Counted from the stretch's first letter, positions 1 to 7,704 are shown. The stretch: DNA of 18,134 nucleotides from an uncultured Eubacteriales bacterium (GCA_900550855.1 URTQ01000010.1:1-18134); one strand, 5' to 3'. The notes: a model not told the origin generated them from the sequence alone. Made by a program: numbers and translations.

Positions 1-1272
1 GATGTATGCCTCACGCTCTGCGCCCACAGAGATATAGGTGATCTTGCAGCCCACGGCCTTTTCCAGATACTCGACGTAGTCCCGGGCCTCTTTGGGCAGG
101 TCCTCCCACTTGCGGGCAGCGGTGATGTCGCAGTGCCAGCCGGGCAGATACTCGACCACCGGCTGTGCGGTGTCCAGAGCCTCGCCCATGGGGAAGCGGG
201 TGGTGGTAGTGCCGTCGGTCAGCTTATAGGCCGTGACCATGGGGATCTTCTCCATGTAGTCCAGCACATCCAGCAGGGTCAGCGCGACCTCGTCGCAGCC
301 CTGGCAGAAGACACCGTAGCGGCTTGCCACCAGATCGATGGGGCCGACGCGGCGGGGACGACCGGTGGCGGCGCCGTACTCGTGGCCAGCCTCACGCAGG
401 GCGTGCTTCTCTTCCTCGGTCATGGCCAGCTCGGCGGTAAAGGGGCCGTCACCCACGCAGGAGGAGTAAGCCTTCATGACACCGATGGAGTTGTGCAGCT
501 TGTGGCCCGGGATGCCTGCGCCGATGGGAGCATAAGCACCGATGACGTTGGAAGAGGTGGTGTAGGGGTAAATGCCGAAATCGATGTCGCGCAATGCGCC
601 GAGTTGCGCTTCGAGCATAACGTTTTTGCCGTTTTTGAGAGCCTTGTCGAGATAGTAGCCCGTGTCGCAGATGTAATCTTTGAGCGGCGTGCCGTATTTG
701 TCGAACCAGTCGAGCAATTCTTCGACGGTGTAGCCCTTTGCGTGATACGAACCCTCAATCGTGAGGTTTTTCCACTCGACGATGGTTTCGAGACGAGAGC
801 GCAAATATTCGGGGTGAAGAATGTCGCCCATACGAATGGCTTTTTTCATATACTTATCTGCGTAAATCGGCGAGATGCCTCTGCGAGTAGAACCGAACTT
901 CTTGTCGCCGAGTCTGTCTTCTTCGAGGCAGTCTTGTTGCACGTTGTAGGGGCAGCAAACCACCGCTTTGTCGCTGATTTTGAGATTGTCGGGGGTGATG
1001 ACGATTCCGCCCTCTCTGAGTTTTGCGATTTCCTTGCAGAGATGTTCGATGTCAACCACCATACCGTTGCCCATAACGTTCACTTTGTCCTCGCGAAGTA
1101 TAGCCGACGGCAAAAGGTTAAGCACGAATTTGCCCTTGTCATTGATGACGGTGTGACCTGCGTTGTTTCCGCCTTGATAGCGAACGACAACGTCTTGTTC
1201 TTGCGAAAGCAAATCGACCATTCTGCCCTTGCCTTCGTCGCCCCAGTTGATACCAACAATAGATGTAAGCAT
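1..1272 (-). CDS. purA: Adenylosuccinate synthetase, 3' end cut by window edge; mosaic gene
   Basis: PurA condenses IMP and aspartate using GTP to give adenylosuccinate, the first AMP-specific step of purine synthesis, in the cytoplasm. The reading frame has 424 codons without a stop, so only the last few residues are missing. Visible motifs are the GDEGKG nucleotide loop (residues 11-16, with Asp12), NNAGHT with catalytic His40, and TTSSN at 238-242. The start has GAGGT six bases upstream. The gene follows purB by 38 bp on the same strand, so the two form an operon. Oddity: leucine codons in residues 1-227 are CTT, CTC or TTG (24 codons, no CTG), whereas all 13 leucines from residue 259 on are CTG. 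Glutamine switches from CAA to CAG, and G+C rises sharply towards the left edge. The protein stays continuous and in frame across the switch. Identity is secure; whether this is one natural gene is not. Confidence 0.93.
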   Translation of the reverse strand, partial: MLTSIVGINWGDEGKGRMVDLLSQEQDVVVRYQGGNNAGHTVINDKGKFVLNLLPSAILREDKVNVMGNGMVVDIEHLCKEIAKLREGGIVITPDNLKISDKAVVCCPYNVQQDCLEEDRLGDKKFGSTRRGISPIYADKYMKKAIRMGDILHPEYLRSRLETIVEWKNLTIEGSYHAKGYTVEELLDWFDKYGTPLKDYICDTGYYLDKALKNGKNVMLEAQLGALRDIDFGIYPYTTSSNVIGAYAPIGAGIPGHKLHNSIGVMKAYSSCVGDGPFTAELAMTEEEKHALREAGHEYGAATGRPRRVGPIDLVASRYGVFCQGCDEVALTLLDVLDYMEKIPMVTAYKLTDGTTTTRFPMGEALDTAQPVVEYLPGWHCDITAARKWEDLPKEARDYVEYLEKAVGCKITYISVGAEREAYI

Positions 1273-1310
1273 ATGTATACCTCAAAAAAATATTTCTGTT
1301 TTATCTGCCG

Positions 1311-2741
1311 TCAGACGTTGATTGCAATCGAACTGCCTATACGGTTTTTGTTCTTTTCAAGAAGCGGGTCTATCGCTTCAAAAACGTATTCCTCAACCTG
1401 TTTTTCCGCCCTGCCCGTAAAGGCTTTGACGTCGAGAACAGAATCGAGTTCTTCTCTTGTAAGATTGAAAGTTTTGTCTGCGAGTATACGTTCCAAAAGG
1501 TCGTTTTCTTTGCCGTCGCACTTGACCGCTTGCGCCGCCGCGACAGAGTGTTGTCTTATCGCCTCGTGCAAAACCTGTCTGTCGCCGCCCTTCTTGGACA
1601 CGCAATACATAAGGATATTTTCGGTTGCCATAAACGGCAATTCGTCGTTCAAATGTTTTGCGATAATGCGCGGATAGAGGGTTAAACCGCTTATTATGTT
1701 GTTGTAAAGTGCCAGTATTGCGTCAACAGCCAAAAACGCTTCGGGGATTGCGATACGCCTGTTCGCGCTGTCGTCGAGCGTTCTTTCAAACCACTGCGCC
1801 GAAGCGGTGATTGCGGGATTCATACTGTCGCAGATGACGTATCTTGCAAGCGAAGCCATACGCTCGCTTCTCATCGGGTTGCGCTTGTACGCCATTGCCG
1901 ACGAGCCGATTTGCTTTGATTCGAAAGGTTCTTCGACCTCTTTGAGATGTGACAAAAGACGAATATCGTTTGAAAATTTAGTCGCGCTTTGCGCAATCGA
2001 GCAAAGCACGGAAAGCACATTGTAATCCACCTTTCTCGAATATGTCTGACCGCTCACGGCGTACGTTCCCTCGAATCCGGTTTTTTGCGCTATCGCTTTG
2101 TCGAGAGCCTTCACCTTTTCGTCGTCGCCCTCGAACAGTTCGAGAAAACTTGCCGCCGTACCCGTCGTACCCTTGCAACCGAGCAAACGCAAACGGGAAA
2201 GTTGAAAGTCGAGATTGTCGAGGTCGTTTACAAGGTCTTGAATATAAAGCGTCGCGCGCTTTCCGACGGTCGTGGGTTGCGCCGCCTGAAAATGCGTGTA
2301 CGCAAGCGTCGCGAGCCCCTTGTTTTTCATTGCGAAATCGCGAAGGGATTTTATGCACGCAAGCAATCCCTCTCGCAAAACGAGCAATCCCTCGCGCATT
2401 TGAATTATGTCGGTGTTGTCGCCGACGTAACAACTCGTTGCGCCGAGGTGAATGATGGGTTTTGCTTTGGGGCAAGCCTCGCCGAAAGTGAGAACGTGCG
2501 CCATAACGTCGTGTCGCACTTCGCTTTCCTTTTTCGCCGCCAACTCGTAGTCGATGTCGTTTTGGTGCGCCTTCATTTCCTCGATTTGCTCGTCGGTGAT
2601 GTCGATGCCCAACTCTTTTTCTGCTTCGGCAAGAGCAATCCACAACTTACGCCAAGTACCGAACTTGAAGTCCGGCGAAAAAACGTATTGCATCCTTTTG
2701 CTCGCATACCTTTGGCACAGCGGGGATATATAAGAGTCCAT
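1311..2741 (-). CDS. purB: Adenylosuccinate lyase
   Basis: PurB is a cytoplasmic fumarase/aspartase-superfamily lyase that releases fumarate from adenylosuccinate and from SAICAR. The 476-residue protein begins MDSYISPLCQRYASK. The superfamily signature appears as SSAMAYKRNP near residues 280-289 and carries the mobile catalytic serine. A conserved THFQAAQPTT segment places a catalytic-type histidine near residue 150. An upstream in-frame ATG at 2759 would add six residues, but it lacks a ribosome binding site, whereas AGAGG lies just before 2741; family members also begin at this methionine. purA follows after 38 bp with its own GAGGT, and together the pair makes AMP from IMP. Expression starts from a TTGACA/TAATAT promoter about 100 bp upstream, through a leader hairpin. 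Codon use matches the rest of the window, unlike the distal part of purA. Confidence 0.95.
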   Translation of the reverse strand: MDSYISPLCQRYASKRMQYVFSPDFKFGTWRKLWIALAEAEKELGIDITDEQIEEMKAHQNDIDYELAAKKESEVRHDVMAHVLTFGEACPKAKPIIHLGATSCYVGDNTDIIQMREGLLVLREGLLACIKSLRDFAMKNKGLATLAYTHFQAAQPTTVGKRATLYIQDLVNDLDNLDFQLSRLRLLGCKGTTGTAASFLELFEGDDEKVKALDKAIAQKTGFEGTYAVSGQTYSRKVDYNVLSVLCSIAQSATKFSNDIRLLSHLKEVEEPFESKQIGSSAMAYKRNPMRSERMASLARYVICDSMNPAITASAQWFERTLDDSANRRIAIPEAFLAVDAILALYNNIISGLTLYPRIIAKHLNDELPFMATENILMYCVSKKGGDRQVLHEAIRQHSVAAAQAVKCDGKENDLLERILADKTFNLTREELDSVLDVKAFTGRAEKQVEEYVFEAIDPLLEKNKNRIGSSIAINV

Positions 2742-2761
2742 ACAACCTCTAACAAACAAAA

Positions 2762-2812
2762 AGTGTTCAAAACTTTTTTCAACCGAATGGTTAAAAAAAA
2801 ATTGTGAACACT
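2762..2812 (-). terminator. Leader hairpin of purBA, terminator-like, possible attenuator
   Basis: An outer 8-bp inverted repeat, AGTGTTCA (2762-2769) and TGAACACT (2805-2812), encloses a second arm pair: AACC and GGTT around a four-base loop, flanked by A and T runs that can also pair. On the minus strand the hairpin is followed at once by TTTTTGTTTGTT and then by the purB ribosome binding site. It lies between the predicted start site (about 2835) and purB, so it would be transcribed as part of the 5' leader. Hairpin plus U-run is the form of an intrinsic terminator; whether it is conditionally read through is inference. Confidence 0.6.
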
Positions 2813-2841
2813 ATCCGTCTGCATATTTATTTTCTATAAAT

Positions 2842-2870
2842 ATATTAACATCGTATATCCTTAATGTCAA
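2842..2870 (-). promoter_or_regulatory. purBA promoter
   Basis: On the minus strand a perfect -35 TTGACA (2865-2870) is separated by 17 bases from a -10 TAATAT (2842-2847). The predicted start near 2835 gives a leader of about 95 nt. The leader is too short to hold a purine riboswitch aptamer in addition to the hairpin at 2762-2812, and I see none. Confidence 0.75.
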
Positions 2871-3092
2871 CACAATTCGCACTCAAAATCGCAAGTTTCG
2901 CGCGACGATTCGCACGCGAAAAACGCAGGTTTTATGCGGAAAAATCACGATTTTCGAAAAGTATAAATTTTGCGTTTCGTTTATAATCGCTCGACATCGA
3001 CTTATAAATATCCAAATATATTGCATAAATACCACAATTTTAATGAATATTTATCCATTTTATTTATACTCGATTTTTTTGTGCGAAATCTT
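2871..3092. other. AT-rich divergent intergenic region between the purBA and glnN promoters
   Basis: I find no convincing gene here. Two short overlapping palindromes are visible: AAAATC-AC-GATTTT (2941-2954) and TTTTCGAAAA (2951-2960). Further right the DNA is very AT-rich, with the inverted pair ATAAATAT (3004-3011) and ATATTTAT (3047-3054) just upstream of the glnN -35 box. These could be operator or UP-element sequences, or could reflect base composition only. Confidence 0.4.
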
Positions 3093-3120
3093 TTGACTTT
3101 TGGAATATTATGTCTATAAT
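3093..3120 (+). promoter_or_regulatory. glnN promoter
   Basis: TTGACT (3093-3098) and a perfect TATAAT (3115-3120) are separated by 16 bases. A start near 3127 gives a leader of about 25 nt containing GAGG, nine bases before the ATG at 3152. The promoter overlaps an in-frame upstream ATG at 3110, which therefore cannot be the translation start. Confidence 0.8.
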
Positions 3121-3151
3121 CGAATCTATAAAAAACACGAGGTACTCAATA

Positions 3152-5230
3152 ATGTTGATGTCGGATTTGTACGGAAGTATGGTCTTCGACGACAGAGTGA
3201 TGAGCAAGAGATTGCCCAAAGACACCTATCGCGAACTCAAAAGATGCTGCGCCCTCGATTTGCCTCTTTCAAGAGAAACGGCAAACATCGTCGCAAACGA
3301 AATGAAAGACTGGGCAGTCGAAAAAGGCGTGACCCACTTCACTCACTGGTTTCAACCGCTCACGGGAATAACGGCAGAAAAGCACGATTCCTTCATCGCC
3401 CCCACCAAAAACGGCGGCGTGATTATGGAATTGAGCGGCAAAGAGTTGATAAAAGGCGAACCAGACGCGAGTTCCTTCCCCAGCGGCGGATTGCGCTCGA
3501 CATTCGAGGCAAGAGGCTACACCGCTTGGGACCCCACTTCCTACGCGTTCATAAAGGACGGCATACTCTGCATTCCGACGGCGTTCTGCTCGTACAACGG
3601 CGACGCTCTGGACAAAAAGACGCCGCTTTTGCGCTCTATGGAAGCAATCAACAGACAAGGCACGAGGCTTCTTTCCATTCTCGGCAAAAAGACCGAACGC
3701 ATAAACGTTTCGGTAGGTCCTGAACAAGAATACTTCCTCATCGACACCGCTATGTACGAAAAGAGAAAAGATTTGTTCTACACGGGTCGCACCCTATTCG
3801 GCGCGCGTCCGCCCAAAGGACAAGAACTTTCCGACCACTATTTCGGCGCAATCAAGCCCCGCGTGGTCAAATATATGAAAGAACTTGACGAGGAACTTTG
3901 GAAACTCGGCATTCTCGCAAAGACGAAGCACAACGAAGTCGCGCCCGCGCAACACGAATTTGCGCCTATCGACACGACGGTCAACGTCGCAACCGACCAA
4001 AACCAACTTACGATGGAAATTATGAAAAAGGTTGCGGCAAAGCACAATATGACTTGTCTTCTTCACGAAAAGCCATTTGACGGCGTAAACGGAAGCGGCA
4101 AGCACAACAACTGGTCCATCTCGACGGATTCGGGCAACCTTCTCGACCCCGGCAGGAGTCCGCAAGACAACGCGCAATTCCTTCTCATTCTCGCGGCGAT
4201 TATCGCGGCGGTTGACAGCCATCAAGATTTGCTTCGTATCGCAGTCGCTTCCGCGTCCAACGACCACCGTCTCGGCGCAAACGAAGCGCCGCCCGCAATC
4301 GTGAGTATGTTCCTCGGCGAAGAACTCACGGGCATTATGCAAGCAATCGCAGACGGCCGCACCTATTCGAGACGCGCAAAATGCGAAGTTGAAATCGGCG
4401 TACACGTTTTGCCCAAATTCTCTATGGACTCGTCCGACCGCAACCGTACTTCACCGTTTGCGTTCACGGGAAACAAATTCGAGTTCCGTATGCCCGGTTC
4501 GTCGCAATCCATTGCGAGCGTAAACCTCATTCTCAACACCATAATGGCGGAACAATTCGAGTTGTTTGCGGACGAACTCGAAAAAGTCACCGACATCAAT
4601 CAAGGCATCACCGACATCATCAAGCGAGTGATGACCGAACACGGCAAAATCATTTTCAACGGCAACAACTATTCGGAAGAATGGACGAAAGAGGCACAGC
4701 GCAGAGGCTTGCTCAATCTTCCCTCGACGATAGACGCGCTTCCCTACATCACGAGCCAAAAGAACGTCGATATGTTCAAACATATGCACGTTTTCAGCGA
4801 AGCGGAACTCAAATCGAGAGAGGATATATATATCCAAAACTACTGCAAACTGCTCAACATCGAAGCGATGACGATGCTCGATATGGCGACGATGGACATC
4901 ATTCCGTCCGTCATCAAATATAAAGGCGACGTCGCAAAAGCGGCAAACGAAAGTCTTGCGCTCGGCGTGGAAGCGGACGAGGAAAAGGACATTTGCAACA
5001 ACCTCGCAACGCACCTTAAAGAAGCAACCGCTTGCGTAAACGCACTTAAAGACGCGCTTCAAAAAGCGCACTCGCTCGGTGAAAACGTCAAAGGCGGTCG
5101 TTGCTATCACGACGAAGTGCTCGTCGCAATGACAAATCTTCGCAAGGTCGTGGACGAAATGGAATTGCTCACCGCAAAAGAATACTGGCCCGTTCCTTCC
5201 TACGGCGACTTGCTTTTCTCGGTGCATTAA
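3152..5230 (+). CDS. glnN: Glutamine synthetase type III (GSIII)
   Basis: GSIII makes glutamine from glutamate, ammonia and ATP in the cytoplasm and is the large, about 700-residue class found in Bacteroidetes, Clostridia and cyanobacteria. This one is 692 residues, full length. Class motifs are visible, counted from the ATG at 3152: GPEQEYF near 189-195 (metal-binding glutamates), NEVAPAQHEFAP near 261-272, NGSGKHNNWS near 313-322 (the GS histidine motif) and NRTSPFAFTGNKFEFR near 431-446. An upstream in-frame ATG at 3110 lies within the promoter, so I prefer 3152, which has GAGG nine bases upstream and gives the usual N-terminus (MLMSDLYGSMVF). The gene is monocistronic, divergent from purBA and closed by a hairpin at 5280-5304. 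No neighbouring nitrogen regulator is present. Confidence 0.95.
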   Translation: MLMSDLYGSMVFDDRVMSKRLPKDTYRELKRCCALDLPLSRETANIVANEMKDWAVEKGVTHFTHWFQPLTGITAEKHDSFIAPTKNGGVIMELSGKELIKGEPDASSFPSGGLRSTFEARGYTAWDPTSYAFIKDGILCIPTAFCSYNGDALDKKTPLLRSMEAINRQGTRLLSILGKKTERINVSVGPEQEYFLIDTAMYEKRKDLFYTGRTLFGARPPKGQELSDHYFGAIKPRVVKYMKELDEELWKLGILAKTKHNEVAPAQHEFAPIDTTVNVATDQNQLTMEIMKKVAAKHNMTCLLHEKPFDGVNGSGKHNNWSISTDSGNLLDPGRSPQDNAQFLLILAAIIAAVDSHQDLLRIAVASASNDHRLGANEAPPAIVSMFLGEELTGIMQAIADGRTYSRRAKCEVEIGVHVLPKFSMDSSDRNRTSPFAFTGNKFEFRMPGSSQSIASVNLILNTIMAEQFELFADELEKVTDINQGITDIIKRVMTEHGKIIFNGNNYSEEWTKEAQRRGLLNLPSTIDALPYITSQKNVDMFKHMHVFSEAELKSREDIYIQNYCKLLNIEAMTMLDMATMDIIPSVIKYKGDVAKAANESLALGVEADEEKDICNNLATHLKEATACVNALKDALQKAHSLGENVKGGRCYHDEVLVAMTNLRKVVDEMELLTAKEYWPVPSYGDLLFSVH

Positions 5231-5279
5231 TCGCAAAACGGAAAAGCAAAAACAACAAAATCAATGTTTTATATATGCA

Positions 5280-5304
5280 AAAGCGACGGATAAACCGTCG
5301 CTTT
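5280..5304. terminator. Shared terminator between glnN and the transketolase genes
   Basis: A perfect 10-bp stem AAAGCGACGG (5280-5289) and CCGTCGCTTT (5295-5304) with an ATAAA loop lies between two convergent genes. The T-runs beyond the stem are short on both sides, so efficiency is uncertain, but position and symmetry fit a bidirectional intrinsic terminator. Confidence 0.75.
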
Positions 5305-5352
5305 CGTTATGTTTAGACGTTTTTGTTTTATTGCGTTTCGATGTAATTATGA

Positions 5353-6291
5353 TTATTTGTTCTTGACCACTTCTCTTGCCGCTTCGACGATGTCTTGCGT
5401 GGTGATGTGGTATTGCTCGCTCAAATATGCGTTCTTACCGACTTGGCCGAACTCGTCTTTCACGCCGACCAAACGCATAGGCACGGGCGAATTTTGGCAT
5501 ACGACTTCTGCAACCGCGCTGCCCAAACCGTTGCACACGTTGTGGTTTTCGCAAGTGACGATTGCGCCCGTTTCCTTTGCGCATTCGATTATTGCGTCTT
5601 TGTCGATAGGCTTCCAAGTGTGGATATTCACCACTCTTGCGCTTATGCCGTCTTCTTTCAAAAGTTCCGCCGCCTCGATTGCTCTTGCAACCATAATGCC
5701 GCTTGCAATCAACGTCACATCCTTGCCGTCTCTGATTTTTATCGCCTTGCCGAGTTCGAAATTCAACGAATCGTCAAACACTTTTTCGGCTTTTTTGCGT
5801 TGCAAACGGATATAGACCGCACCTTGATAATCGACGATTTGGTCGACTGCTTTTTCGAGCATAGTCGCGTCGACGGGCTCGAAGCAAACCATATGCGGAA
5901 TTGCTCTCATAAGAGCCATATCTTCAAACGGCATATGCGTGCCGCCGTTGTACTCTGCAAGCACGCCGGGGTCTGTGCCGACGATTTTGACGTTTTGGCG
6001 AGCGTACGCAACGGATATGAAAATCTGGTCGTAACATCTGCGAGTGGCAAACGGACCGAAACTGTACGCAAACGGAATCTTGCCCATCGTGGACATACCT
6101 GCCGCAATGCCTATCATATTTTGCTCGGCAATGCCGACGTTTACGAATCTTTCGGGAAACTCTTGCTTGAAAACCTTCGTTGCGTGGCAACTCATAAGGT
6201 CGGCTTCGATGACGACGATTCTGTCGTCGGTTTTTGCTCTTTCGACAAGCGCGCCCGCAAGCGCCTGGCGCATTTCTCTTTCATCCGTCAT
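5353..6291 (-). CDS. tkt: Transketolase, C-terminal subunit
   Basis: This 312-residue protein is the second half of a two-subunit transketolase: the pyrimidine-binding domain plus the C-terminal domain. With its partner it moves two-carbon ketol units between sugar phosphates in the pentose phosphate pathway, using thiamine diphosphate. The motif NVGIAEQNM near residues 51-59 carries the catalytic glutamate (Glu56) that activates the cofactor. GPFATRRCYDQI and a C-terminal domain starting near residue 190 (VTLIASG) are typical. It starts three bases after the stop of the N-terminal subunit. Its ribosome binding site (AGAGG) lies in the last codons of that gene, so the two are translationally coupled. 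Split transketolases are normal in Firmicutes and archaea; this is not a broken gene. Confidence 0.93.
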   Translation of the reverse strand: MTDEREMRQALAGALVERAKTDDRIVVIEADLMSCHATKVFKQEFPERFVNVGIAEQNMIGIAAGMSTMGKIPFAYSFGPFATRRCYDQIFISVAYARQNVKIVGTDPGVLAEYNGGTHMPFEDMALMRAIPHMVCFEPVDATMLEKAVDQIVDYQGAVYIRLQRKKAEKVFDDSLNFELGKAIKIRDGKDVTLIASGIMVARAIEAAELLKEDGISARVVNIHTWKPIDKDAIIECAKETGAIVTCENHNVCNGLGSAVAEVVCQNSPVPMRLVGVKDEFGQVGKNAYLSEQYHITTQDIVEAAREVVKNK

Positions 6292-6294
6292 ATC

Positions 6295-7110
6295 TCAATA
6301 CCTCTTTGTTTCCTTTCGCCACATTTCTTCGGAAATGCTCATACTATGGCAGTTTGCCGCCGCTTCCGCAAACGACGCGCCTTTGCCCTTTACGGTGTTA
6401 AGCACAATCATATTTGCTCTTTCGTGTTGAGATTTCGCATTGTCGATAGCGTTTGAAATTGCCTCTATATCGTGACCGTCTATGCTTTGAACGTAGAAGT
6501 TGAACGACTTCCACTTATCCTCGACGGGCGCGAGGTCGTTGATTTCGGCAACAGGACCGTCGAGTTGCATTTTGTTGTAGTCCAAAAGCACGATGAGATT
6601 GTCGAGTTTGTGCGAGCCTGCAAACATACTAGCTTCCCAAATCTGACCTTCCTGACTTTCGCCGTCGCCTATAAAGCAGTATATCGTGGCGGGATTTTTG
6701 TCCATTTTTGCCGCAAGAGCCATACCCACCGCGCAAGAAAGTCCTTGTCCGAGCGAGCCTGCCGTCATATCTATGCCGGGGGTCTTGTTCATATCGCAGT
6801 GAGAAGGAAGATTCGTGCCGTTTTTGTTGAGGGTTTCAAGCCACTCTTTCGGGAAATATCCCAAATCCGCAAGCACCGCGTACATTGCCGGTCCTGCGTG
6901 ACCTTTCGACATAATCACTCTGTCGCGATCCGCTTTCTTGGGATTTTTGGGGTCAACGTTTGCCTTTGCATAATAAATGACCGTCAACGCATCCATAACC
7001 GACATCGCGCCGCCGATGTGTCCCGAACCGAATCTGCCGATGGTTTCGATGACGTCGTCGCGAAGTTGTCTTGCCTTGGCGGTCAAAAACTGTTTTTGAG
7101 TAGTGTCCAT
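6295..7110 (-). CDS. tkt: Transketolase, N-terminal (thiamine diphosphate-binding) subunit
   Basis: This 271-residue protein is the pyrophosphate-binding half of transketolase. HIGGAMSVMDAL and SKGHAGPAMYA are family motifs, and the thiamine diphosphate motif runs from GDGE (residues 148-151) to Asn179. The ATG at 7110 is preceded at six bases by a perfect AGGAGG (7117-7122). A longer frame opening with TTG at 7164 would begin inside the -35 box, so I reject it. The C-terminal subunit follows after TGA-GAT in the same frame. The gene has its own promoter directly after the upstream lipoprotein gene. No other pentose phosphate gene is adjacent. Confidence 0.94.
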   Translation of the reverse strand: MDTTQKQFLTAKARQLRDDVIETIGRFGSGHIGGAMSVMDALTVIYYAKANVDPKNPKKADRDRVIMSKGHAGPAMYAVLADLGYFPKEWLETLNKNGTNLPSHCDMNKTPGIDMTAGSLGQGLSCAVGMALAAKMDKNPATIYCFIGDGESQEGQIWEASMFAGSHKLDNLIVLLDYNKMQLDGPVAEINDLAPVEDKWKSFNFYVQSIDGHDIEAISNAIDNAKSQHERANMIVLNTVKGKGASFAEAAANCHSMSISEEMWRKETKRY

Positions 7111-7135
7111 ACCACGCCTCCTGCTTGATACAATC

Positions 7136-7164
7136 AGTATATCATCTCGGCGCGCGCTTTTCAA
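7136..7164 (-). promoter_or_regulatory. Transketolase promoter
   Basis: On the minus strand TTGAAA (7159-7164) and TATACT (7136-7141) are 17 bases apart. The start near 7130 gives a leader of about 20 nt containing the AGGAGG. The promoter abuts the stop codon of the small lipoprotein gene (7180), with no terminator between, so read-through from upstream is also possible. Confidence 0.75.
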
Positions 7165-7179
7165 GCGTTGCAGAGTTTT

Positions 7180-7626
7180 TTACAACCGTATTCCCAACAA
7201 ATCGGACGCCTTTTTCTTCAATTCTTCCTTATCCTCTTTATTGAGAGTCTGTCCGTAGATTTCGCCGCGCTGTTTTGCAAACGCGAGCATCTTGAACTCG
7301 TTCATATTTGCGATTTCGGGAAAGGTTATTCCGCCGCCCGTCCGCTTTGAAAAATCAAAAAGCAGTATGGCGCATTTTGCTTTCTGCTCGTCGATTCCGA
7401 ATCTATTTGCAATCGCCTTTACGTTTTGCTCGCTCTTTGAGGACAAAACTTGCTCTTTGGCGATTTCTTCCTCATAGAACTTTACGATTTCGGGGGTCAG
7501 CAAGTCGCAAACCCCTGCGTCCGCAACCTCTTTCGGCGCACAAAAACAACCGCAAATCACGAACAACGCAACGATAACGCATATTCCGCCCGCCGCCAAA
7601 ATAGTAGGTTTGTAAGAAATTTTCAT
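7180..7626 (-). CDS. Small putative lipoprotein or membrane-anchored protein, unknown function
   Basis: I do not recognise this 148-residue protein. The N-terminus has two lysines and a hydrophobic stretch (residues 8-24) ending in ICGC, which fits a lipobox with Cys27 as the lipidated residue; further cysteines lie at 29 and 40. The rest is predicted soluble and helix-rich, with many Lys/Glu pairs (KFYEEEIAKEQ and NKEDKEELKKK) and a small acidic-basic C-terminal helix. GAGGTG six bases before the ATG supports the start. It lies between dapB and the transketolase genes on the same strand, and nothing in the sequence links it to either. If lipidated it would sit on the outer face of the membrane; otherwise it would be held by a single N-terminal membrane helix. 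Confidence 0.75.
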   Translation of the reverse strand: MKISYKPTILAAGGICVIVALFVICGCFCAPKEVADAGVCDLLTPEIVKFYEEEIAKEQVLSSKSEQNVKAIANRFGIDEQKAKCAILLFDFSKRTGGGITFPEIANMNEFKMLAFAKQRGEIYGQTLNKEDKEELKKKASDLLGIRL

Positions 7627-7654
7627 ATTTCACCTCACCCCTATTTTGCGAGAA

Positions 7655-7682
7655 GTTACTACTTTTATTCACGTTACTACTT
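7655..7682. repeat. Two direct copies of GTTACTACTT, 18 bp apart
   Basis: GTTACTACTT occurs at 7655-7664 and 7673-7682, in the gap between dapB and the small lipoprotein gene, just upstream of the latter's ribosome binding site. The spacing is slightly under two helical turns. The copies could be a paired binding site or remnants of an intergenic repeat family. Confidence 0.6.
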
Positions 7683-7704
7683 ACGGGGTGGGCTTTATAT
7701 CTTT

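Noticed and set aside
1..500. Horizontal transfer of a whole foreign gene at the left edge
   Set aside because: The foreign-style stretch continues the purA reading frame exactly, so this is a within-gene switch, not an inserted gene.
133..1677. Long plus-strand open frame (514 codons) opposite purA and the end of purB
   Set aside because: Both genes underneath are unmistakable on the minus strand; the antisense frame has no family features and arises from codon bias.
2742..2759. Upstream purB start adding six residues
   Set aside because: No ribosome binding site precedes it, and the residues do not fit the family N-terminus; AGAGG precedes 2741.
2848..2864. ATCGTATAT in the purBA promoter spacer as a third XRE operator
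   Set aside because: Only nine bases match; the second half of the 19-bp repeat is absent, so this is likely chance in AT-rich DNA.
2760..2880. Purine riboswitch or PurR box pair in the purB leader
   Set aside because: The leader is too short for an aptamer beside the hairpin, and the GTGAACA half-sites differ from the CCGAAC core and have the wrong spacing.
6291..6297. Frameshift or nonsense mutation in a single transketolase gene
   Set aside because: Two-subunit transketolases split at this domain boundary are standard in Firmicutes, and the C-subunit has its own ATG and ribosome binding site.
5395..6456. 353-codon plus-strand frame opposite the transketolase genes
   Set aside because: Shadow of a conserved enzyme; its translation is rich in Cys, His, Arg and Phe with no domain, and it crosses two real genes.
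7111..7164. TTG-initiated extension of the transketolase N-subunit
   Set aside because: It begins in the -35 box and passes through the -10 box and AGGAGG; the ATG at 7110 is ideally placed.
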